Shown here piece by piece: positions 54,347 through 61,824 of a DNA stretch of 64,000 nucleotides. This DNA is from an uncultured Flavobacteriales bacterium (lineage in GTDB: Bacteria; Bacteroidota; Bacteroidia; Flavobacteriales_G; Salibacteraceae): the NCBI GenBank assembly GCA_943788725.1, contig CALSRJ010000003.1:496001-560000 (forward strand), given 5' to 3'. Every line of letters begins with the position of its first letter. Positions within the stretch are counted from its first letter, which is position 1. The notes under the pieces were generated by a model that had not been told where the DNA came from, searched no databases, and was given only the letters and a program-made list of their open reading frames with translations. A program made the position numbers and the translations under genes.

Positions 54347-56824
54347 ATGCCACGCAGTTTACTCATCGCCTTGTTCTTGTTTCCCCTAGTAGCCTTTGGT
54401 CAAGGTCAAGCCGATTGGTGGTATTTCGGAAGCAATGCCGGCGTCCATTTTGAGTCGTCTGGACCTGTCGCCGTGAGCAATGGACAGCTCAGCACTTCCG
54501 AGGGTTGCGCTTCCATATCTGATCAAGCAGGAAATCTTTTGTTCTACACGGATGGCATCACGGTTTACGACAAGAACCACGTCGTAATGCCCAATGGTAC
54601 GGGGTTGTTGGGGAATTCTTCCTCTACCCATTCTGCGGTAATCATTCCTCGACCCGGAAGTCTAACCGATTACTACATCTTTACCGTGGATGATGGAGGA
54701 GCCTCTGGTGAGGGGATGTACTACTCATTGGTGGACATGACACTAAATTCGGGCGATGGCGATGTAGTTACAACAGAGAAGAACGTGTTTCTCGTGGATG
54801 ATACCAGCGAGAAAATCGCTGCGGTGAAGAAATCTAACGGCTATTGGGTGATCACCCATTTGGCCAGCACCCCCACCTATCAAGCCTACGAGATAACCGC
54901 ATCTGGAGTAAATACGACCCCGGTTGTATCGAATACGGCCTGGGCTACGGCCGGTTTTGGTTACGGCATCACGGCATCTTCCGATGGGCAGCAGATCGCT
55001 TCGGTCTATTTCGCTACGGACAGCATCCACTTGTACGATTTTGACGCTTCTACTGGTGCGGTAACAGGGAACTATAAGATTGGGTCTTCCATGGCCCAGG
55101 GATTGATGTACGGTTTGGAATTCTCTCCTAGTGGGGAGATTTTGTACATGCAAGCCTATGCCAATGGCGATGTGCGGCAATTTGATCTTACGCTGGGTTC
55201 CTCTGCGGCCGTCAGCGCCTCCGAAACCGTGATTGGTTCAGGTACAGGAGGAGGTCAGTTGCAAACTGGTCCAGATGGGTATATCTACTGCTCGCGTTAT
55301 GGAAACCTATTCCTTTCACGGATCAACGATCCAGATGTGGTAGGCGTTGGCTGTAATTGGGAGGATACCGCTGTTGTGCTCACCTTTACGGCTAGATGGG
55401 GACTCCCCACCTTTATACAATCCTTCTTCAACGTTGGTTTTACTGCAGAGGATCACTGCTTCGGCGATCCCTTTGCCTTTAGCTTAGATACGCTAGGGGT
55501 GGATTCCTTGCTCTGGAACTTTGGAGATCCTGCTTCGGGGACGAACGATACATCAACCACCTATTTCCCGACGCACACCTATTCCGATACCGGCACCTAT
55601 ACCGTTACGCTGATCGCTTGGGGTGACACGCTGGTAGACACCGCATACTCGACCATTTATGTGTATCCGCGCCAAACGCTGAACATCGGGCCTGCCGACA
55701 CCGGAATGTGCTTTGGTGATACGATCACCTTATACGCAACGCAAGCGTATTCCACTTACTTGTGGCAAGACAGTAGCACGGCTGATTCATTCAACGTGTA
55801 CCGCGATTCGTTGATATATGTCACCCTATTTGGTGTGTGCGATACCCTCACCGACACAATGCTTGTTCACTTTGATACGCTGGCCGTTTTCAACCTGCCG
55901 GAGGATACCACGTTTTGTGAAGGCAACGTGCTTTTCCTCGACGCAAACCTTCAGGTGACTGCGGATGTGTTTTGGAATACCGGGGATAGCGTAGATGCCA
56001 TTACCGTGACCCAGTCTGGATTCTATCAGATGAGCGCGGTGAACGGGTGTGGCTTGGTGACCGATTCTTTGAATGTGAACATTATTCCACGTCCCGATAG
56101 CGCTTTGTTGCCTCCTGATACCTTGAATTGCTTCGATTCACCCATCTATCTCGAGAGGCCATTGAACGATACGATCCAATGGGTTTGGTCAGACAGCAGC
56201 GACGTAGAGATATTTGAGGTGGATACAACCATGACCGTATGGTTGGCCGCTTTCAACCAGTGCGGTTTTTTGATCGATACCTTCACTGCGGTCTTTAACG
56301 GTGAGATCAAAACAGAATTGGGAGAGGATACCATCATTTGCGACGAAGACAGCATTCGCCTATTTGGAACGGATTCATTGGCTACCTATCTCTGGAATAC
56401 TGGAGATACAACGGATTCGATCTGGTCGATTCCCGGTGAAACAGAAAACTACATCGTCACCATCAAGTTGCGTGAATGCGAATTGGTAGAATCCCGAAGG
56501 GTATTCGCTACCGACACGGCTTGTCCTAATATTGATTGCGCCTTGCGCTACGGAAATATCTTTACGCCCAACGGAGATGGCTGGAACGATCGTTTCCGCA
56601 TCGACTCAGATTGTGACCTCTATAAATTCTCCATGGCGATCTTCAATCGTTGGGGGCAGTTGGTCCATGAGAGTTCCAATGTTGCCTACGGTTGGGACGG
56701 TTACATCAACGGAGAGCCGGCCTCCCAAGGCACGTATTATTTTACCGTTTTGTACAAGGATTTTGTAGTAGTCGATTCGGATCGATTCCTCACACAGGGC
56801 AGCTTTATGTTGATCCGTGAATGA
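54347..56824 (+). CDS. T9SS type B secreted protein, tandem copy 1
   Basis: 825 residues with an ATG start and signal MPRSLLIALFLFPLVAFGQ. Domains: N-terminal propeller-like region (about 20-365) opening ADWWYFGSNAGVHFESSGP and carrying LLFYTDGITVYD; a PKD domain (about 380-445: LLWNFGDPASG, YFPTHTYSDTGTYTV); three immunoglobulin-like segments, each with C, then YLWQDSS or WNTGD (about 450-725); and the gliding-motility-associated C-terminal domain (about 735-825: IFTPNGDGWNDRFRI, FNRWGQLVHESS, WDGYING, GTYYFTVLYKD). It is exported by the type IX system. It is 12 bp from copy 2 and has the same length as copies 2 and 3. Confidence 0.95.
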   Translation: MPRSLLIALFLFPLVAFGQGQADWWYFGSNAGVHFESSGPVAVSNGQLSTSEGCASISDQAGNLLFYTDGITVYDKNHVVMPNGTGLLGNSSSTHSAVIIPRPGSLTDYYIFTVDDGGASGEGMYYSLVDMTLNSGDGDVVTTEKNVFLVDDTSEKIAAVKKSNGYWVITHLASTPTYQAYEITASGVNTTPVVSNTAWATAGFGYGITASSDGQQIASVYFATDSIHLYDFDASTGAVTGNYKIGSSMAQGLMYGLEFSPSGEILYMQAYANGDVRQFDLTLGSSAAVSASETVIGSGTGGGQLQTGPDGYIYCSRYGNLFLSRINDPDVVGVGCNWEDTAVVLTFTARWGLPTFIQSFFNVGFTAEDHCFGDPFAFSLDTLGVDSLLWNFGDPASGTNDTSTTYFPTHTYSDTGTYTVTLIAWGDTLVDTAYSTIYVYPRQTLNIGPADTGMCFGDTITLYATQAYSTYLWQDSSTADSFNVYRDSLIYVTLFGVCDTLTDTMLVHFDTLAVFNLPEDTTFCEGNVLFLDANLQVTADVFWNTGDSVDAITVTQSGFYQMSAVNGCGLVTDSLNVNIIPRPDSALLPPDTLNCFDSPIYLERPLNDTIQWVWSDSSDVEIFEVDTTMTVWLAAFNQCGFLIDTFTAVFNGEIKTELGEDTIICDEDSIRLFGTDSLATYLWNTGDTTDSIWSIPGETENYIVTIKLRECELVESRRVFATDTACPNIDCALRYGNIFTPNGDGWNDRFRIDSDCDLYKFSMAIFNRWGQLVHESSNVAYGWDGYINGEPASQGTYYFTVLYKDFVVVDSDRFLTQGSFMLIRE

Positions 56825-56836
56825 TACCTTAGTACC

Positions 56837-59314
56837 GTGAAAAAATGCATACTACTTCTTTTCCTATTGCCCTCTTTGTTGCAGGCTCAGACGCCTGCGG
56901 ATTGGTGGTACTTTGGACAATATGCAGGTATGCATTTCACACCCACAGGCCCCGTTGCTGATACCAATGGTCAGCTTACGACCTTAGAAGGAGTCGCAAC
57001 GATTTCCAGCTCCAACGGCGATTTGCTGTTTTACTCCGATGGAAGTACGGTGTGGGATGCGAACCATGACATCATGCCGAATGGTACAGGGCTCAATGGT
57101 AATAGTTCTTCCTCCCAATCTGCGATTATTCTGAAACGTCCTGGTAGTACGACAGATTATTACGTTTTTACGGTTCAGAATAATGCACTTCCTCAAGGCA
57201 TGCAGTATTCGAGGGTTGACATGACGTTGAATGCAGGAATGGGAGACATCGATACCAATGAGAAGAACATTCCCATGGTGACACCTACAGCGGAGAAAAT
57301 CTCAGCCATTCCTAAACCAAATGGTTTTTGGGTGATCACCTTGAAACTCCCTGGAGATACTGTTTATGCTTTCGAAGTGACAAGTGCCGGAGTGAATCTG
57401 AACCCTGTCACCAGCAACACTGGGTTTACACTGACAACGGGAAATTTCCTCGGCTATCTCAAGCCAAACCTCCAAGGAGACCGACTAGCAGCCATCCACT
57501 ATCAAGTACCTGGGGTGTTTTTGTATGACTTCGACGCCAATACTGGAGTTGCCTCCAATGCCATGCAGCTGACAACCAGCATTACTTCAGGTTACGGCGT
57601 GGAGTTCTCTCCAAGTGGGGAGTATTTGTACGCGTCTAGTTATAGCACAGCGAATACAGTACAGTACGACCTTACGCTTGGCACAGCCGCGGCGATCAGC
57701 GCTTCCGAGACCCTGATCAGTTCTGGTGGATCAGGAGGGGGGACGATTCAGCTAGGACCGGATAATAAGATTTACAATGCACGCTGGAATCAAACCTATC
57801 TTTCACGGATCAATGATCCAGATCAACCTGGCGCACTCTGCAATTGGCAGGACACAGCCGTAGATCTGATGGGGAGAAGTTCTCAGATTGGTTTGCCCAC
57901 CTTTCTGCAGGCGTTTTTTAACATCTCCTTCAATGCTAACGATCATTGCTTAGGAGAAGAATACCAGTTTGTGATCGATACGGTCGGGGTAGATTCCATC
58001 TTCTGGAATTTCGGTGATCCTACCTCCGGCGCCAACGATACTTCATATGCATACTTCCCGAGCCATACGTTTACCGATACGGGTTCGTTCACGGTCATGC
58101 TGATTGCTAAATCAGATACGCTGATAGATACGGCGTATTCAACGCTTTTCGTTTACCCTCGCCAAACCTTGAACCTAGGTCCGGATACGACCCTCTGTGG
58201 CCCCGATACGGTGGTGCTGGATGTCAGTCAGGCCTTTTCGAGTTTCCTCTGGAGTGACAGTTCTAGTGCTGACTCGTTTTTGGTGACCTCAGACACGACG
58301 GTATGGGTACAGCTCAATGGCGTTTGCGATACCCTGCGCGATACCATTTCCATTCAATTCCAGTTCGTGCCGAATCTAAACTTAGGCCCTGATAGCACCT
58401 TTTGTGAAGGACTTTCACTTTCCTTGAATGCCGGGCTCAATGTTGAGGTCGCTTGGTCTTGGAATACGGGTGATTCAACGGAGACGATCGCGGTAAGTCA
58501 GACGGGCACCTACATTTTTGAAGCGACGAACGTGTGTGGAACGTTTGCAGATACGGTAGAGATAGAAGTGATACCGCTTCCAAGCGCAGATACCAATCTA
58601 CTCCCAGCAGATTCACTGCATTGCTTTGATGAAGGTTTCTTCATCCAACGCCCGCTGAATGATACCGTGGTCTTTATCTGGTCCGATTCCAGTTCTGACG
58701 AACGGTTCTTTGTGTATACTACAATGACGGTTTGGCTGGCAGCCTTCAACGAATGCGGCTTCAGTAGCGATACCATGCACATCACCTTCAACGGAGAGAT
58801 CAAGACCGAGCTCGGAGAGGATACGGTGATCTGCGACGAAGACAGCATCCGCCTATTTGGTACCGACTCGCTGGCCACGTATCTCTGGAATACAGGAGAT
58901 ACCACTGACACCATCACCACGCCAGTAGGAGCGAGCAAGAATTACATCGTCACCATCACCTTGCGCGATTGCCAGGCGATTGAGTCAAGAGAAGTGGTTT
59001 CCAGCGATACAGCATGTCCAGACATCGACTGCGACTTGCGTTATGGGAATGTCTTTACACCCAACGGCGATGGGTGGAACGACCGCTTCCGCATCGAATC
59101 GGATTGCGATATTTTCAAATTCTCCATGTCCATCTACAACCGCTGGGGACAATTGGTGCATGAAAGTTCAAACGTGGCCTATGGCTGGGATGGCTATGTG
59201 AATGGTGAACCGGCTTCAACGGGTACGTATTTCTTTACCGTACAGCACAAGGATTATGTGGTGGTCAACGCCGACCGTTTCCTTACCCACGGATCATTCA
59301 CGCTACTTCGATAA
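56837..59314 (+). CDS. T9SS type B secreted protein, tandem copy 2
   Basis: 825 residues; GTG start 12 bp after copy 1; signal MKKCILLLFLLPSLLQAQ. Same domain order as copy 1: DWWYFGQYAGMHF opening, PKD (IFWNFGDPTSGAND, FPSHTFTDTGSFTV, about 385-440), immunoglobulin-like segments beginning LGPDTTLC and LGPDSTFC, and a gliding-motility C-terminal domain. Its 58826-59210 segment is nearly identical in DNA to 61320-61704 of copy 3 and encodes the same protein sequence, while the rest has diverged. Confidence 0.95.
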   Translation: MKKCILLLFLLPSLLQAQTPADWWYFGQYAGMHFTPTGPVADTNGQLTTLEGVATISSSNGDLLFYSDGSTVWDANHDIMPNGTGLNGNSSSSQSAIILKRPGSTTDYYVFTVQNNALPQGMQYSRVDMTLNAGMGDIDTNEKNIPMVTPTAEKISAIPKPNGFWVITLKLPGDTVYAFEVTSAGVNLNPVTSNTGFTLTTGNFLGYLKPNLQGDRLAAIHYQVPGVFLYDFDANTGVASNAMQLTTSITSGYGVEFSPSGEYLYASSYSTANTVQYDLTLGTAAAISASETLISSGGSGGGTIQLGPDNKIYNARWNQTYLSRINDPDQPGALCNWQDTAVDLMGRSSQIGLPTFLQAFFNISFNANDHCLGEEYQFVIDTVGVDSIFWNFGDPTSGANDTSYAYFPSHTFTDTGSFTVMLIAKSDTLIDTAYSTLFVYPRQTLNLGPDTTLCGPDTVVLDVSQAFSSFLWSDSSSADSFLVTSDTTVWVQLNGVCDTLRDTISIQFQFVPNLNLGPDSTFCEGLSLSLNAGLNVEVAWSWNTGDSTETIAVSQTGTYIFEATNVCGTFADTVEIEVIPLPSADTNLLPADSLHCFDEGFFIQRPLNDTVVFIWSDSSSDERFFVYTTMTVWLAAFNECGFSSDTMHITFNGEIKTELGEDTVICDEDSIRLFGTDSLATYLWNTGDTTDTITTPVGASKNYIVTITLRDCQAIESREVVSSDTACPDIDCDLRYGNVFTPNGDGWNDRFRIESDCDIFKFSMSIYNRWGQLVHESSNVAYGWDGYVNGEPASTGTYFFTVQHKDYVVVNADRFLTHGSFTLLR
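58826..59210. repeat. Near-identical 385-bp tract shared with copy 3 (copy 2 side)
   Basis: Same length as 61320-61704, with about eight differences by eye, all at silent codon positions (for example CTA/TTA, TTT/TTC, GGG/GGA). It covers the last immunoglobulin-like segment and most of the sorting domain. Identity ends abruptly after GTGAATGGTGAAC. Confidence 0.85.
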
Positions 59315-59330
59315 GGCGTAAATTAGCGAA

Positions 59331-61808
59331 GTGAAAAGCCTTCTGACGTTTTTATTCTCCATGTTTTGGGTGGGCCTCTATGCTCAATCTCCCTCTGATT
59401 GGTGGTACTTCGGAGCAGAGGCAGGGGTGCATTTCACAACCACCGGCCCCGTTGCGGTGCTTGACGGAGTAATGACAACCCAAGAAGGCTGCGCCTCCGT
59501 ATCAAGCTCTGATGGAGACCTACTTTTCTATACCGATGGCACGGATGTGTGGGATGCGACGCATACGGTTATGCCCAACGGAGATAGTTTGCTAGGGAAC
59601 CTAAGCTCCACCCAATCTTCGGTCATCGTTCCCTATCCAGGTAGCTCAAATAAGTATGCGATCGTAACCGTGCGCGGTTGCACTGGCGGTAGCACTACCG
59701 GTCAAGCTGGGTACTACTTTGCCTATTCTGTGGTTGATATGACGCTGAACAGCGGCTTGGGTGATGTAATCCCTGCACAGAAGAACATCATTTTGATGGA
59801 TTCCGTTTCAGAGAAATGTACCGCCGTGCCACATGCGAATGGAACAGACCTATGGTTGATCGGACGCATGCAAGATTCTGCTAGGTACCATGCTTTTCGA
59901 CTTACGAGTAGTGGAGTGACACAGGAAGTGATCTCTCACATTGGTGTCCCTGGCTTATGTGTAGGCTATATGCTTGCTAATCACTCTGGAGATCGCCTAG
60001 TAGATGCTACCTATGGTGCTACCAACCCTAACCTTGTCTTTCATTTTGATCAGAGTTCGGGTGTACTCTACGACCCGGATTCTATTTACGTATCTACCGG
60101 AGGGATCTACGGTGTTCACTTTTCTCCCAATGATGAATTGGTCTATTTATCTGGAAGTGCAGGTATTAAACAATACGACCTCACTGCTGCCAATATACAA
60201 GCCTCGGAATACGATGTGTTTCAAGGTCAGACGTGGGCATTGGCCGAAGGGCCCGATGAGAAGATCTACGCGGCGCGCTACCAGACCTCTTATCTCGCAC
60301 GGATCAATGACCCCGATGTTGCCGGCGCGGGATGTAATTTTCAAGATTCAGCCGTGTATTTGGACGGGCGAATTTGTAGGATAGGGCTACCGAACCATGT
60401 GGGTGCAGGGGTGTTCAATATTGGTGTAATCCAAGCTTCGAATTTTTGCTTCGGAGACAGCACCTATTTCACTCTTGATACAGCCGGCTTAGATAGCATC
60501 CTATGGAACTTTGATGACCCTGGATCTGGTGGGTTGAATACCTCTACTTTGTTTTTTCCTGCACACTTCTATGCTGATACCGGTTCCTATACGGTCACTG
60601 TAATAGCCTACCGAGACACATTGATCGACACCGCTCAAACGAACATTTTTATTTATCCGAGGCAGACGCTTGATTTGGGGCCTGATTCTTTGCTGTGCTT
60701 TGGTGATACGGCACACCTCAATATTGACCAGCCCTATGCCTCCTTTGTATGGAGTGACTCCAGTGCATTGCCCGCATACGTGATCACGGACGATGAGACC
60801 GTTTGGGCAACCGTGTTAGGCGTTTGCGACACCATCAGCGATACCGTTCAATTTCAGTTCGACGATTCGATCCACTTTGAACTGGGACCTGATACCGCGT
60901 TTTGCGAGGGACAAAGCCTGCTGCTCGACGCTAATATTCAGGTCGCAGCTACCTATGGATGGAACACCGGTGATTCCTCCGATGCGATTGTAGTGAGTCA
61001 GACCGGGCTGTACGAATTGGTCGCCTTCAATGGCTGCGGTGAAGTACGAGACAGCATTGCGATAGAAGTGATTCCAAATCCCGATTCATCCTTGCTCCCG
61101 CCGGATACATTGAATTGTTTTGACACACCGATCTTTTTAACTCGTCCAGATAATGATACCATCACATGGCTGTGGTCAGACAGCACGGATGTGAAAGTGT
61201 TTGAAGTGGATACTACCATGACCATTTGGCTAGCAGCCTTTAATGAATGCGGATTCTTGCTGGATACATTCACCGCTGTCTTTAACGGGGAGATTCAAAC
61301 AGAATTAAGGGAAGACACTGTGATCTGCGACGAAGACAGCATCCGCTTATTCGGTACCGACTCGCTGGCCACGTATCTCTGGAATACAGGAGATACCACT
61401 GACACCATCACCACGCCAGTAGGAGCGAGCAAGAATTACATCGTCACCATCACCTTGCGCGATTGCCAGGCGATTGAGTCAAGAGAAGTGGTTTCCAGCG
61501 ATACAGCATGTCCAGACATCGATTGCGACTTGCGTTATGGAAATGTCTTTACACCCAACGGCGACGGCTGGAACGACCGTTTCCGAATCGAATCGGATTG
61601 CGATATTTTCAAATTCTCCATGTCCATCTACAACCGCTGGGGACAATTGGTGCATGAAAGTTCAAACGTGGCCTATGGCTGGGATGGCTATGTGAATGGT
61701 GAACTCGCTTCACCGGGAACCTACTTTTTTACGGTGGAGTACAAGGATTTCGTCGTGGTCGACTCAGATCGATTTGTAACGCAAGGAACGTTCTCCCTAC
61801 TGCGATAG
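59331..61808 (+). CDS. T9SS type B secreted protein, tandem copy 3
   Basis: 825 residues; GTG start 16 bp after copy 2; signal MKSLLTFLFSMFWVGLYAQ. Same order of domains as copies 1 and 2, with a more diverged N-terminal half: extra residues VRGCTGGSTTGQAGYYFAYS near 115-135, compensated by losses elsewhere, so the length stays 825. PKD at about 385-445 (LWNFDDPGSGG, FPAHFYADTGSYTV). It ends in a gliding-motility C-terminal domain (VFTPNGDGWNDRFRI) that lies mostly in the tract shared with copy 2. Confidence 0.95.
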   Translation: MKSLLTFLFSMFWVGLYAQSPSDWWYFGAEAGVHFTTTGPVAVLDGVMTTQEGCASVSSSDGDLLFYTDGTDVWDATHTVMPNGDSLLGNLSSTQSSVIVPYPGSSNKYAIVTVRGCTGGSTTGQAGYYFAYSVVDMTLNSGLGDVIPAQKNIILMDSVSEKCTAVPHANGTDLWLIGRMQDSARYHAFRLTSSGVTQEVISHIGVPGLCVGYMLANHSGDRLVDATYGATNPNLVFHFDQSSGVLYDPDSIYVSTGGIYGVHFSPNDELVYLSGSAGIKQYDLTAANIQASEYDVFQGQTWALAEGPDEKIYAARYQTSYLARINDPDVAGAGCNFQDSAVYLDGRICRIGLPNHVGAGVFNIGVIQASNFCFGDSTYFTLDTAGLDSILWNFDDPGSGGLNTSTLFFPAHFYADTGSYTVTVIAYRDTLIDTAQTNIFIYPRQTLDLGPDSLLCFGDTAHLNIDQPYASFVWSDSSALPAYVITDDETVWATVLGVCDTISDTVQFQFDDSIHFELGPDTAFCEGQSLLLDANIQVAATYGWNTGDSSDAIVVSQTGLYELVAFNGCGEVRDSIAIEVIPNPDSSLLPPDTLNCFDTPIFLTRPDNDTITWLWSDSTDVKVFEVDTTMTIWLAAFNECGFLLDTFTAVFNGEIQTELREDTVICDEDSIRLFGTDSLATYLWNTGDTTDTITTPVGASKNYIVTITLRDCQAIESREVVSSDTACPDIDCDLRYGNVFTPNGDGWNDRFRIESDCDIFKFSMSIYNRWGQLVHESSNVAYGWDGYVNGELASPGTYFFTVEYKDFVVVDSDRFVTQGTFSLLR
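61320..61704. repeat. Near-identical 385-bp tract shared with copy 2 (copy 3 side)
   Basis: Partner of 58826-59210. Left of it the genes differ (GELGEDTV-type context is TELREDTV here), and to the right LASPGTYFFTVEYKD replaces PASTGTYFFTVQHKD. The tract lies wholly inside the coding region. Confidence 0.85.
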
Positions 61809-61812
61809 CGGT

Positions 61813-61820
61813 TACTTTTG
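61813..61820 (+). promoter_or_regulatory. TAnnTTTG-like box before tandem copy 4
   Basis: TACTTTTG is a perfect TAnnTTTG match in the 16-bp gap between copies 3 and 4, only 4 bp before the GTG start. If used, the transcript would be leaderless. No matching box is seen before copies 2 and 3. Confidence 0.35.
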
Positions 61821-61824
61821 TGCC

